Source: Desulfarculales bacterium UBA702
GTDB taxonomy: Bacteria > Desulfobacterota > Syntrophobacteria > Syntrophobacterales > Syntrophobacteraceae
Assembly (NCBI GenBank): GCA_002298165.1
Contig: DBMI01000028.1
Span: 134,056-198,055, forward strand
DNA: 64,000 nt
Direction of reading: 5' to 3'
Numbering within the stretch: position 1 is the first letter of the stretch; each line of letters begins with the position of its first letter. The notes under the pieces are model-generated. The model saw nothing but the letters and a program-made list of their open reading frames with translations, was not told the origin of the DNA and ran no database searches. The position numbers and the translations under genes are program-made. Positions 18,434-27,030 of this stretch are shown one piece after another.

Positions 18434-18739
18434 GTCAACGCGGGCAACACGAGACGATAGTCCGGACTCCCTGTACCCCAGAATCACTCATCTTCGATCT
18501 GAAGAAAGTCTCTCTCCTGGTGCATTCTCCCATTTGGTGTTTATTTTAGCTTCAATTGAGATAGAGGCGGCAGTAACTTTCCTGCCGCCACAACTGAGCC
18601 TTTCCCTTTACAACTGCAAGCTTTCCATGATCGATTCATTTTGATCGCAAATCCTTGACGATACGCGTACCTCATCCAGGACGCAGGATTTGCTTCTATC
18701 CGTAAAGGCCGCCACTCCATCCGCTGGGGAGGAAACAAA
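18434..18739. other. 306-bp spacer with one hairpin
   Basis: No gene is seen. GGCGGCAG (18566-18573) and CTGCCGCC (18582-18589) form a perfect 8-bp hairpin that could end the pckG transcript, although no T run follows. The rest is the leader region of the histidine kinase gene. Confidence 0.45.
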
Positions 18740-19846
18740 ATGAATAGCGGTATAAATGAAATTGGGATAAAGGGCACCGTTCTTGTGGTTGATGATAATA
18801 TATCTAACCTCAACCTTTTATCGAAACTTCTAAAGGACAACGGCTACGAGGCCCGCCCGGCCATCAGCGGCGCTCTCGCCCTCCTATCGTTGAACCTTTC
18901 CCCGACAGATCTCATTTTGCTCGATATCAAAATGCCCGAGATGGATGGGTTCGAAGTCTGCCGTCGAGTGAAAGCCAATGAGAAAACAAGCGATATACCT
19001 GTCATCTTCGTAAGCGCCATGGGTGAGGTGCTCGATAAGGTCAACGCCTTCCAGGCCGGCGGGGTGGACTACATAATGAAGCCCTTTGAATTCGAGGAAG
19101 TTCTGGCCCGCGTAGGCACACACATCACACTGCGAAAAATGCAGAAATCACTCATCCGATCCGAGCGTATGGCTGCTCTGGGTAGACTCTCCCAGGCAGT
19201 TGCCCATGAGGTGCGCAATCCTGCCACCGTCATAGGGGGATTTGCACGACGACTGCAAAAACATCTATCCCATGAAGAGCCGGCACAAGGGATGATTGAT
19301 GTTATCCTTGCCGAAACAGAACGGCTGGAACGAATTGTGGCCGACGTTGACAGGTACTGCAACCTCCGGCGGCCGGTGGGCCATCCCGCCAACTTTTGCA
19401 GGATTGTGGAAACCGTTCTCAGCAGTTATTCGGACCATATTGAGCGACATGGAATTATTGTCCGGCGCAGTGGTTTTGAGAATAGTACGGAAGAAATACT
19501 ATGCGACGAAGAACTGCTTGGCTACGCCCTGAATAATATTTTTTTGAATGCTGTCGAGGCCATGCGCCAGGGCGGAACCTTGGAGCTGACAATCACCCCT
19601 GGTAGCGATTCCATGCAGCTATCGATAAGAGACACGGCATCCAGCATTCCACCTGAAATATTGCAAAATGTATTCGAGCCCTTTTTCGCCTGCAATACGC
19701 GCGGGTCAGGTTTTGGATTGGCGCTTGCCCACCGGATCATATCCGAGCAATCGGGAGAAATAAGTCTATTCTCATCCCCCGGAAGCGGGACTGACGTGCA
19801 AATCCTGATGCCGCTTGCGACATCTGTAAAGTGCCTGGAGAAATAA
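18740..19846 (+). CDS. Receiver domain - histidine kinase hybrid (orphan two-component protein)
   Basis: This 368-residue cytoplasmic protein has a receiver domain first (about 12-128; acidic pair VDD, phospho-acceptor Asp62 in LLDIKMPEMDG, a lysine in MKPFEF). A histidine kinase follows: HisKA with His156 in VAHEVRNPATVIGG, and an ATPase domain to the end with NNIFLNAVEAM, the FEPFF box and GSGFGLALA. There is no membrane segment and no output DNA-binding domain. Such receiver-first kinases relay signals between other two-component proteins. AGGAAACAAA precedes the ATG. It ends 400 bp before nifH on the same strand; a link to nitrogen control is possible but unproven. Confidence 0.9.
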   Translation: MNSGINEIGIKGTVLVVDDNISNLNLLSKLLKDNGYEARPAISGALALLSLNLSPTDLILLDIKMPEMDGFEVCRRVKANEKTSDIPVIFVSAMGEVLDKVNAFQAGGVDYIMKPFEFEEVLARVGTHITLRKMQKSLIRSERMAALGRLSQAVAHEVRNPATVIGGFARRLQKHLSHEEPAQGMIDVILAETERLERIVADVDRYCNLRRPVGHPANFCRIVETVLSSYSDHIERHGIIVRRSGFENSTEEILCDEELLGYALNNIFLNAVEAMRQGGTLELTITPGSDSMQLSIRDTASSIPPEILQNVFEPFFACNTRGSGFGLALAHRIISEQSGEISLFSSPGSGTDVQILMPLATSVKCLEK

Positions 19847-20068
19847 GTACCAATCTCTTACTTTCAACTCTTCTGCAGAACTCAGGCTTAAGCCGCTTTC
19901 AGGTTCTCTGAGACTACCAAAGCAGAGCCATCCCTGCCCCTGCGCGAAGACGCCCACGGGCGCGCCCTTGTCAATCCGACTGAAGAGTGCGTACGGAGTT
20001 CTCCGGCAAAAAGGTGGCTGCCGGCGCGGACCGCCAACCACTTACCCACCACAGTATTTTCTACAAAA

Positions 20069-20108
20069 TTGTGAGTTCTTCCTTCACTTTTGTGAGGTTC
20101 TTCTTTCA
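20069..20108 (+). promoter_or_regulatory. Paired direct repeats, candidate activator sites upstream of nifH
   Basis: TTGTGAGTTCTTCCTTCA (20069) and TTGTGAGGTTCTTCTTTCA (20090) are near-identical and start exactly 21 bp apart, which is two helical turns. They lie about 105-145 bp upstream of the expected sigma-54 start, the usual place for an enhancer-binding activator. The classical NifA site TGT-N10-ACA is not found in this spacer, so these repeats may be the local NifA target (inference). Confidence 0.45.
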
Positions 20109-20185
20109 GCGCCTCCAGTGTCGCGCCTCTTCTGTGCATGATCAATATCTCGCAATCTCAACCACTTATCCCCACTATCGGCCCC

Positions 20186-20201
20186 TTGGCACAGCTCTTG
20201 C
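20186..20201 (+). promoter_or_regulatory. Sigma-54 (-24/-12) promoter of the nif operon
   Basis: TTGGCAC-AGCTC-TTGC matches the sigma-54 consensus TGGCAC-N5-TTGC exactly in the invariant GG and GC pairs and in spacing. Transcription would begin near 20213, giving a 33-nt leader before nifH. The window encodes a NifA-type sigma-54 activator at 30277, which is the likely partner. Confidence 0.85.
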
Positions 20202-20245
20202 CCTATTAGGCGGCAACACACTTACTATGCGACAGGAGGTATCAA

Positions 20246-21070
20246 ATGAGGAAAATCGCCATTTACGGCAAGGGTGGAATCGGCAAATCGACGACCACGC
20301 AAAATACAGTGGCCGGGTTGGCCGAAATGGGGCGCACGGTCATGGTGGTTGGCTGCGATCCCAAGGCGGATTCGACACGGCTGCTCCTGGGCGGGCTGTC
20401 TCAGAAAACGGTTCTTGATACGCTGCGTACCGAAGGCGAAGACGTGGAACTGGACGATATCCGTAAGATGGGGTTCAGCAAGTCTATCTGTGTTGAGTCG
20501 GGCGGACCGGAACCGGGCGTGGGGTGCGCGGGCCGCGGAATTATTACATCGATTAACCTGCTCGAACAGTTGGGCGCCTACGCCGACAGCCAGAGCCTGG
20601 ACTATGTATTTTACGATGTGCTCGGCGACGTTGTGTGCGGCGGGTTCGCAATGCCGATCCGGGAAGGCAAGGCCCAGGAAATCTACATCGTCGTATCTGG
20701 CGAAATGATGGCCATGTATGCGGCAAACAACATCTGCAAGGGTATCGTTAAATTCGCGGAGGCCGGCGGTGTAAGGCTCGGCGGTGTCATCTGCAACAGC
20801 CGCAAGGTGGATAACGAAGCGGAAATGATCGACGCTTTCGCAAAGAAACTCGGGACGCAAATGATCCATTTCGTACCGCGCGACAACATGGTCCAGAGAG
20901 CTGAGATCAACCGCAAGACAGTCATTGAATACGAGCCGACCCATTCTCAGGCGGACGAGTACCGGACACTGGCGAAGAAGATAGAAGACAACAAGATGCA
21001 CGTTATTCCGCAGCCGATGCACACGGACGAACTCGAAAAGCTGCTCATCGAATACGGGCTCGCAGGATAG
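20246..21070 (+). CDS. nifH: Nitrogenase iron protein (dinitrogenase reductase)
   Basis: The 274-residue homodimeric ATPase passes electrons to the MoFe protein and also acts in FeMo-cofactor assembly. The P-loop GKGGIGKS is at 8-15. The subunit-bridging [4Fe-4S] cluster ligands are Cys94 (GVGCAGRG) and Cys131 (DVVCGGFAMP). Arg97 is the residue that DraT ADP-ribosylates in some species; no draT/draG is seen here. AGGAGGT lies 7 bp before the ATG. It is the first gene of the sigma-54-driven operon and is followed after 12 bp by nifI1. Confidence 0.98.
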   Translation: MRKIAIYGKGGIGKSTTTQNTVAGLAEMGRTVMVVGCDPKADSTRLLLGGLSQKTVLDTLRTEGEDVELDDIRKMGFSKSICVESGGPEPGVGCAGRGIITSINLLEQLGAYADSQSLDYVFYDVLGDVVCGGFAMPIREGKAQEIYIVVSGEMMAMYAANNICKGIVKFAEAGGVRLGGVICNSRKVDNEAEMIDAFAKKLGTQMIHFVPRDNMVQRAEINRKTVIEYEPTHSQADEYRTLAKKIEDNKMHVIPQPMHTDELEKLLIEYGLAG

Positions 21071-21082
21071 GAGAAAACGCAA

Positions 21083-21439
21083 ATGATAATGATCAGATCG
21101 ATAGTAAGACCGGAAAAAGTGGACAGCGTACTGGCTGCTCTCATGGAAGCCGGATTCCCGGCGGTTACCAAGATGTCGGTGGTCGGGCGCGGCAAGCAAC
21201 GCGGAATCAAGATAGGCGAGATCACCTACGACGAGATCCCCAAAGAACTTCTTCTGACCGTTATTAACGATTCTGACAAGGACTTTGTCATTCGCACGGT
21301 AATCCGCGCCGCCAGAACGGGGGACAAGGGCGCTTACGGTGACGGCAAGATTTTCGTGAGCCCCGTCGAAGAAGTCTACACCATTAGCTCCGGCATCAAG
21401 GAAGTGGCCACGGGGGCTATCGAAGAGGTGAAGATATGA
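21083..21439 (+). CDS. nifI1: NifI1, PII-like regulator of nitrogenase
   Basis: The 118-residue PII-family protein carries the typical ferredoxin-like fold signs: MIMIRSIVRPEKVDSVLAAL at the start and GDGKIFVSPVEEVYTI near the end. In archaea and anaerobic bacteria, NifI1 and NifI2 form a complex that blocks dinitrogenase when ammonium is plentiful and lets go when 2-oxoglutarate and ATP are high. The T-loop section (VVGRGKQRGIKIGEITYDEI) lacks a uridylylation tyrosine in the usual GlnB place, as in other NifI1. GGAG precedes the start. It overlaps nifI2 by 4 bp. Confidence 0.95.
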   Translation: MIMIRSIVRPEKVDSVLAALMEAGFPAVTKMSVVGRGKQRGIKIGEITYDEIPKELLLTVINDSDKDFVIRTVIRAARTGDKGAYGDGKIFVSPVEEVYTISSGIKEVATGAIEEVKI

Positions 21440-21816
21440 AAGAAGTCATGGCGATCATTCGCATGAACATGATGAACAAGACCAAGCGGGCGCTCTCCGA
21501 AGCGGGAATATCGTCTATGACGGCGCGGGACGTCCTGGGCAGAGGCAAGGGACTGGTCGACACCACGGTACTTGAAGGCGCCGAGAAGGGGTACGAGGAA
21601 GCGATCGCCCAACTCGGGTCCAGCCAGCGCCTGATACCCAAGCGGATACTGGTCGTGGTGGTGCCTGACAAACTGGTGAACCAGACGGTAAAGACCATCA
21701 TAACCGTCAACCGCACCGGGAAATCCGGCGACGGCAAAATTTTCGTCCTGCCCGTACACGATTCAATCAGCGTACGCACAGGGGAATCCGGCCCGGGAAC
21801 CCTCGATGACGCCTAG
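21436..21816 (+). CDS. nifI2: NifI2, PII-like regulator of nitrogenase
   Basis: The 126-residue second PII-like partner begins MKEVMAIIRMNMMNKTKRAL and ends with GDGKIFVLPVHDSISVRTGE, both typical of PII proteins. Its longer T-loop region (about 35-70) is the part that contacts NifDK or NifI1 in studied systems. It is translated through an ATGA overlap with nifI1. A 190-bp spacer with an inverted repeat separates it from nifD, whereas the pair usually lies close to nifD. Confidence 0.95.
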   Translation: MKEVMAIIRMNMMNKTKRALSEAGISSMTARDVLGRGKGLVDTTVLEGAEKGYEEAIAQLGSSQRLIPKRILVVVVPDKLVNQTVKTIITVNRTGKSGDGKIFVLPVHDSISVRTGESGPGTLDDA

Positions 21817-21828
21817 GCCAAAGCATTG

Positions 21829-21987
21829 TTTCACGCGAAGGCGCAAAGAGAAACCAGCACAGAAAGAGATCAAAACAAATCGGAATATGCAGCGGAGCAC
21901 GCTACAGCGCAGGGGAAGCTAATCTTGTTAATACTGTAAATCCTGTCCAGTCTTTCACCCTATCTTTCTTTGCGTCTTTGCGTGAGA
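21829..21987. repeat. Imperfect inverted repeat in the nifI2-nifD spacer
   Basis: The left arm TTTCACGCGAAGGCGCAAAG (21829-21848) and the right arm CTTTGCGTCTTTGCGTGAGA (21968-21987) are inverted copies with about three mismatches. They flank about 120 bp without a gene. The motif with CACGCAAAGACGCAAAG is a dispersed repeat seen in many environmental bacterial genomes (from memory), so this may be a small non-autonomous element or a transcript-folding device inside the operon. Confidence 0.6.
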
Positions 21988-22008
21988 CCGATGAATGGAG
22001 ATACGACC

Positions 22009-23670
22009 ATGGCACCAAACAAGACAAACACCGCGATCGAAATCGATCCGAGCGCGCTCAAAGAGGAGCTTGTCGCGAAATATCCCACGAAGGTCGCTCG
22101 CAAGCGCGCTAAGCAGATCATCGTAAACAAGGTGGACGATTGCGGCGAAGTGCCCGAAATGGGCGCTAACGCGAGGACCATCCCGGGGATAATCACGCAG
22201 CGCGGATGCAGCTACGCGGGCTGCAAGGGCGTGGTGCTCGGGCCGACGCGGGATATCGTAAACCTTACTCACGGCCCGATCGGCTGCGGCTTCTACAGTT
22301 GGCTGACACGCCGCAACCAGACCCGGCCCGAGGGTCCGGATGACGCAAACTTCATGACCTACTGTTTTTCAACGGACCTCCAGGACGAAGATATCGTCTT
22401 TGGCGGCGAAAAGAAACTGCGGGCGGCGATCCGGGAAGCATACGAAACCTTCCATCCCAAGGCTATCAGCATCTTCTCGACCTGTCCGGTGGGACTCATC
22501 GGTGACGATGTTCACTCAGTCGCACGCGACATGAAAGAAGAACTCGGGATCAACATCTTTGGATTTAGCTGTGAAGGCTACAAGGGAGTGAGCCAGTCGG
22601 CGGGCCACCATATCGCGAATAACGGCATCTTCACTCACGTTGTGGGTCTCAACGACACACCCCCGGAAGGTAAGTTCAAGATGAACCTGCTGGGCGAATA
22701 TAACATCGGAGGCGACGGCTTCGAGATAGACCGGATATTCGACAAGGCCGGCATCACCCTGGTTTCGACCTTCAGCGGAAACTCGACCTATGACAAGTTT
22801 GCGAACTCGCACACGGCCGATCTCAATGCCGTCATGTGCCACCGCTCGATAAACTACGTCGCGGAAATGATGGAGAAACAGTTCGGCATCCCATGGATCA
22901 AGGTGAACTTCATCGGGGCGAACTCGAGCGCCAAATCGCTCGGAAAGATCGCCGCCTACTTCGAAGACGACGAGCTTACGGCCCGCGTGGAAGAAGTTAT
23001 CGCAGAGGAAATGGTAGAAGTGGAAAAGATGCGGCTGGACGTCAAATCGCGATGCGAAGGAAAAGTCGCCATGCTCTTTGTCGGCGGCTCCCGCGCTCAC
23101 CACTACCAGGACCTTTTTGCCGAAATGGGCATGAAGACCGTTTCGGCCGGGTACGAGTTCGCCCACCGCGACGACTATGAAGGACGCGTGGTGCTTCCGA
23201 ACATCAAAATCGACGCCGACAGCAGAAACATCGAGGAACTCGACATTCAGCCGGATGCGAAGAGATACCGGCCGAGAAAAACCGAGGAAGAACTGGAGAA
23301 GCTTAAGTCCAAGGGGTACCGGTTCAAGGACTACGACGGAATGATGCCCGACATGGAAAATGGGACCCTGGTGATTGACGACATCTCCCAGTACGAGACG
23401 GAAATGCTGCTCGACAAGTACAAGCCCGATATCTTCTGTGCGGGGATCAAGGAAAAATACGCCATACAGAAGAAGGGCGTCCCGATGAAACAGCTCCACA
23501 GCTATGATTCCGGCGGCCCTTATGCGGGATTCAGGGGAGCGATCAACTTCTACAGGGAAATAGACCGCATGGTGAACAGCAAGATCTGGAGCTATGTGAA
23601 GGCCCCTTGGCAGAAAGCCCCCGAGCTTTCCGCAACATACGCCTGGGAAGGTATGTCGAAGGAAGGATAA
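22009..23670 (+). CDS. nifD: Nitrogenase MoFe protein alpha chain
   Basis: The 553-residue subunit holds the FeMo-cofactor and half of each P-cluster. P-cluster cysteines sit in YAGCKGVV, GPIGCG and STCPVG. The cofactor ligands are Cys277 (NAVMCHRS) and His497 (KQLHSYDSGGP). The substrate-site residues of SWLTRRN and GVSQSAGHHIAN are kept. An insertion at about 400-450, rich in charged residues, shifts His497 by some 55 positions against Azotobacter NifD and marks the clostridial/anaerobe group. ATG 22009 follows GGAG by 9 bp; the upstream in-frame ATG 21991 lacks such a site. The cofactor pocket argues for molybdenum, not the iron-only or vanadium form. Confidence 0.98.
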   Translation: MAPNKTNTAIEIDPSALKEELVAKYPTKVARKRAKQIIVNKVDDCGEVPEMGANARTIPGIITQRGCSYAGCKGVVLGPTRDIVNLTHGPIGCGFYSWLTRRNQTRPEGPDDANFMTYCFSTDLQDEDIVFGGEKKLRAAIREAYETFHPKAISIFSTCPVGLIGDDVHSVARDMKEELGINIFGFSCEGYKGVSQSAGHHIANNGIFTHVVGLNDTPPEGKFKMNLLGEYNIGGDGFEIDRIFDKAGITLVSTFSGNSTYDKFANSHTADLNAVMCHRSINYVAEMMEKQFGIPWIKVNFIGANSSAKSLGKIAAYFEDDELTARVEEVIAEEMVEVEKMRLDVKSRCEGKVAMLFVGGSRAHHYQDLFAEMGMKTVSAGYEFAHRDDYEGRVVLPNIKIDADSRNIEELDIQPDAKRYRPRKTEEELEKLKSKGYRFKDYDGMMPDMENGTLVIDDISQYETEMLLDKYKPDIFCAGIKEKYAIQKKGVPMKQLHSYDSGGPYAGFRGAINFYREIDRMVNSKIWSYVKAPWQKAPELSATYAWEGMSKEG

Positions 23671-23675
23671 ATCTC

Positions 23676-25052
23676 ATGCTGCTCAGACACACACCAAAAG
23701 AGATCAAGGAACGAAAGGCCCTGACCGTCAATCCGGCCAAGACCTGTCAGCCGATAGGGGCGATGTACGCGGCTTTGGGCATCCACAACTGCCTGCCCCA
23801 CAGCCACGGCTCCCAGGGGTGCTGCGCCTATCATCGAAGCACATTGACCCGGCACTATAAAGAACCCGTTATGGCGGGCACCAGCTCCTTCACCGAGGGT
23901 GCATCCGTATTCGGCGGGCAGGCCAACCTGCTCCAGGCGATAGACAACATCTTCACCGTGTATGAGCCGGACGTGATCGCCGTGCACACAACCTGTCTTT
24001 CTGAAACCATCGGCGACGATATCCCCCAGATAGCCAGAAAGGCGGGCCAGGAAGGAAAGATCCCGAAGGGCAAGTACGTCATCCATGCGAACACTCCGAG
24101 CTACGTCGGAACGCACGTGACCGGTTTCGGGACAATGACAAAGGCCATGGTGGACTACTTTGCCGAGTCCGAGGGCACGAGACTTGACCAGATAAACATC
24201 ATACCCGGCTTCGTCGAACCCTCCGACATGGAAGAGATAAAGCGGATTGCAGCGGAATTGGGCATAAAGGTCGTGATGTTTCCGGATACATCGGACGTGC
24301 TCAACCGCCCCCAAACCGGCAGGTTTGACATGTTCCCGAAAGGCGGCGTCACCATCGATGCGCTCAGGAGTTCGGGCCGAAGCAAGGGCACAATCGGACT
24401 GGGCCGCCTGGCTTCAGGACCGGCAGCCCGCGCACTCGACTCAAAGTGCAAGGTGCACTGCGAACTGCTCGATCTTCCGATCGGCCTTACAGGAACCGAC
24501 AACTTCATCGATGCAATGAGGAAGATGGCGGGCGTGAGCGTCCCGGAATCGATCAATATCGAACGCGGACGGATGATCGACATCATCACCGACATGCATC
24601 AGTACTTCTACGGGAAGAAAGTGGGCCTGGTTGGCGATCCCGATCAGCTTATCTCCCTTGCGGAAATCCTGGTTTCAATAGACATGTGGCCCATCTACGT
24701 GGTTACGGGCACCCAGGGTAAGAAGTTCGAGACACGCATCAAGGAAATCACGAAGTGTGTCCCCCACGAAGTGAAGGTGGTTTCAGGCGGAGACATGTTC
24801 TTGTTCCACCAGTGGATTAAAAACGAGCCCGTGGACCTCATGATGGGAAACACGTACCTCAAGTACATCTCCAGGGACGAGGACATTCCGTTCATTCGGT
24901 TCGGGTTTCCGATACTTGACCGCGTCGGCCACAGCTATTTTCCGACAGTGGGATACCGGGGCGGCATGCGGCTCATGGAGAAAATTCTGGACGCTCTTCT
25001 GGACAGAAAAGACAGGGATTCTCCGGAGGAAACGTTCGAACTGGTTCTATAA
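23676..25052 (+). CDS. nifK: Nitrogenase MoFe protein beta chain
   Basis: The 458-residue subunit completes the MoFe heterotetramer and the P-cluster. Cys24 (AKTCQPIG), Cys49 (GSQGCC) and Cys107 (HTTCLSE) are the cluster ligands, and Ser in NTPSYVGTH is the redox-linked P-cluster residue. It lacks the roughly 50-residue N-terminal extension of Azotobacter NifK, as is usual in the anaerobe group with its longer NifD. ATG 23676 is preceded by GGAAGGA and lies 5 bp after the nifD stop, so translation is coupled. Confidence 0.98.
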   Translation: MLLRHTPKEIKERKALTVNPAKTCQPIGAMYAALGIHNCLPHSHGSQGCCAYHRSTLTRHYKEPVMAGTSSFTEGASVFGGQANLLQAIDNIFTVYEPDVIAVHTTCLSETIGDDIPQIARKAGQEGKIPKGKYVIHANTPSYVGTHVTGFGTMTKAMVDYFAESEGTRLDQINIIPGFVEPSDMEEIKRIAAELGIKVVMFPDTSDVLNRPQTGRFDMFPKGGVTIDALRSSGRSKGTIGLGRLASGPAARALDSKCKVHCELLDLPIGLTGTDNFIDAMRKMAGVSVPESINIERGRMIDIITDMHQYFYGKKVGLVGDPDQLISLAEILVSIDMWPIYVVTGTQGKKFETRIKEITKCVPHEVKVVSGGDMFLFHQWIKNEPVDLMMGNTYLKYISRDEDIPFIRFGFPILDRVGHSYFPTVGYRGGMRLMEKILDALLDRKDRDSPEETFELVL

Positions 25053-25066
25053 AAAAAGGCGATTCT

Positions 25067-25093
25067 ACCGCGGAGACGTAGAGTACACAGACG
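25067..25093 (+). repeat. Short dispersed-type repeat after nifK
   Basis: The stretch beginning ACCGCGGAGACGTAGAG and ending in ACACAGACG resembles the GCAGAGACGCAGAG-type repeats scattered between genes in many environmental bacteria (from memory). It fills the 72-bp spacer between nifK and the ferredoxin gene. Only one copy is seen here, so the assignment is tentative. Confidence 0.3.
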
Positions 25094-25124
25094 AAATCTG
25101 AGGAAAGGATAAGGAGCAGCTACA

Positions 25125-25427
25125 ATGAACAAGCCCGAACATCACATACTGGTTTGCGCGAGTTTCCGGGGCACCGAGGCCAAGGGCAAATGCATCAAGA
25201 AAGAGTCCATGCAACTCATCGGCTATCTGGAGACTGAAATCGACGACCGCGGCATGAACGCCATGGTGTCGAGCACCGGTTGCCTCAAGCTGTGTGAAGA
25301 AGGACCGGTCATGGTCGTCTATCCGCAGGGGCACTGGTACAGAAACGTAACTAATGAAGACGCGGTAGATGAAATCCTCGATGCCATTGAAGGTGGAACA
25401 GTAGCGAAAGAGTATCTGTTGGCCTAA
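25125..25427 (+). CDS. Thioredoxin-like [2Fe-2S] ferredoxin
   Basis: The 100-residue protein belongs to the thioredoxin-like [2Fe-2S] ferredoxins known from Clostridium pasteurianum and from Azotobacter nif regions. The ligands are Cys11, Cys23, Cys53 and Cys57 (CX11C ... CX3C, within STGCLKLCEEGP). Its place between nifK and nifE suggests a role in electron supply to, or protection of, nitrogenase. In C. pasteurianum the related protein binds the MoFe protein. AAGGAG lies 8 bp before the ATG. Confidence 0.92.
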   Translation: MNKPEHHILVCASFRGTEAKGKCIKKESMQLIGYLETEIDDRGMNAMVSSTGCLKLCEEGPVMVVYPQGHWYRNVTNEDAVDEILDAIEGGTVAKEYLLA

Positions 25428-25664
25428 AGCGGCATGGGGAACGCAGGACGGGCCAAATGCACCCGGGATACGGGCCGGGCAATCACGATCGGAGTCCGGG
25501 TACCCTAGTGGCCCTTTGTGGGCATTCTTCGCGATTAAGCCGTTGAGCGGACGCGGGGTTTTGCTTCGGCGTCCGGCGCTGACCTCAGGGTGAAAGTAAG
25601 CGCCGGAGCAAGACCTGGCCATTGAGCGGATCGCAGCCACTCCCGATAAAAGAAAGGAAAACCA

Positions 25665-27029
25665 GTGAGTACCGCCGTTTCGGTCATCTTCCAGGAACGC
25701 AAGGACCAGATCCTGCGCAAGGGGCAGGATTCCTTTGGCATGGAGTGCAACCGCGACAGCCTTGCGGGGGCGGTCAGCCAGCGGGCCTGTGTGTTCTGCG
25801 GTTCGAGGGTGGTGCTCTATCCGATATCCGATGCCCTCCATCTGGTGCACGGTCCCATCGGATGCGCCGCCTATACGTGGGACATCCGGGGGGCGCTTTC
25901 TTCCGGTCCCGCTCTGCACCGGCTGAGCTTTTCAACCGACCTGCAGGAAAGAGACGTTATCTTCGGGGGAGAAGAGAAACTCTACCTGGCCCTGTGCGAA
26001 CTCATCGACAAGTATGCCCCGAAGGCGGCCTTTGTCTACTCGACCTGCATCGTCGGCATTATCGGAGACGATCTCGACGGGGTCTGCAGGAGGGTGGCGG
26101 CGGAAAAGGGCATTCCTGTACTGCCGGTGCAGTCGGAGGGTTTTAAGGGCAATAAGCGTGAAGGATACGGCGCTGCCTGCAGGGCGATGTTCCGGCTTGT
26201 CGGGACGGGCGATACAAAGGGCATTTCACCGCTTAGTCTCAATATTCTAGGCGATTTTAACCTGGCGGGCGAAATCTGGATCATTCGCGATTACTTCACC
26301 CGGATGGGCATAGAGACGGTGGCCAACATCACTGGGGATGGCAGGGTTGGTGATCTCCAGCGCGCTCACGGCGCGGCGCTGAACGTTGTCCAGTGCTCAG
26401 GCGCAACCACGGAACTGGCCAAAATGATGAAAGAATCCTTCGGGACACCTTTTCTACGGGTTTCTTACTTCGGCGTCGAGGATATGGCGGAATCGCTTTA
26501 CGAAGTGGCGAAGTTTTTTGAAAACAAAGATCCGCAAATAATGGAACGCACCCGGGAACTGGTCAAATCGGAACTCGCAGTGCTCTATCCGGCGATCCAG
26601 GAATTCAAGAAGGACCTTGCCGGGAAGAAGGCCGCCATCTACGTGGGCGGCGCATTCAAAGCCTTTTCACTGGTCAAGGCCTTCCGGCTGCTCGGCATGC
26701 AGGTGGTCCTCGTAGGTTCCCAGACCGGAACGGAGGAGGATTACCGGGAGCTCTACGAGGTCACCGACGAGGGGACGATCATTGTCGATGATTCCAATCC
26801 CCTGGAGCTGTCGAGCTTTCTCAAGGAGAAAGACGTGGACGTGTTCGTGGGCGGAGTGAAGGAAAGGCCTATCGCATACAAGCTCGGCGTTGGATTTTGC
26901 GACCATAACCACGAACGCAAACAGCCCCTGGAAGGATTTATCGGCATGCTCAATTTCGCGCGCGAGATCCATTCTTCGGTCATGAGCCCCGTATGGCGTT
27001 TCGTGCCGCGAAAGAAAGCGAGAAACTGA
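25665..27029 (+). CDS. nifE: FeMo-cofactor scaffold protein NifE
   Basis: This 454-residue NifD paralogue forms, with NifN, the scaffold on which the NifB-made 8Fe core is matured with Mo and homocitrate. Cys motifs matching the NifD P-cluster sites are present (ACVFCGSR, GPIGCAAYTW, STCIVG). The FeMo-cofactor histidine of NifD is not kept in the same form (KLGVGFCDHNHER here). GTG 25665 follows GAAAGGAAA. A 237-bp spacer separates it from the ferredoxin gene without a clear promoter, so it is probably read from the nifH promoter. Confidence 0.96.
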   Translation: MSTAVSVIFQERKDQILRKGQDSFGMECNRDSLAGAVSQRACVFCGSRVVLYPISDALHLVHGPIGCAAYTWDIRGALSSGPALHRLSFSTDLQERDVIFGGEEKLYLALCELIDKYAPKAAFVYSTCIVGIIGDDLDGVCRRVAAEKGIPVLPVQSEGFKGNKREGYGAACRAMFRLVGTGDTKGISPLSLNILGDFNLAGEIWIIRDYFTRMGIETVANITGDGRVGDLQRAHGAALNVVQCSGATTELAKMMKESFGTPFLRVSYFGVEDMAESLYEVAKFFENKDPQIMERTRELVKSELAVLYPAIQEFKKDLAGKKAAIYVGGAFKAFSLVKAFRLLGMQVVLVGSQTGTEEDYRELYEVTDEGTIIVDDSNPLELSSFLKEKDVDVFVGGVKERPIAYKLGVGFCDHNHERKQPLEGFIGMLNFAREIHSSVMSPVWRFVPRKKARN

Positions 27030-27030
27030 A

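Noticed and set aside
19847..20185. Classical NifA binding site TGT-N10-ACA upstream of nifH
   Set aside because: Every TGT and ACA in the spacer was checked by eye at the needed distance and none pair; only the 21-bp-spaced direct repeats remain as candidates.
20225..21199. 324-codon open frame opposite nifH on the minus strand
   Set aside because: It is a shadow of nifH/nifI1 codon bias: no ribosome site, His/Arg-rich composition without motifs, and complete overlap with a certain gene.
22516..23499. 327-codon open frame opposite nifD on the minus strand
   Set aside because: Same reason: antisense shadow of a strongly biased coding sequence with no protein motif.
22009..25052. Alternative (iron-only or vanadium) nitrogenase
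   Set aside because: No anfG/vnfG lies between the D and K genes, NifD keeps the MoFe-type pocket motifs, and modBAC and nifE/nifN are present.
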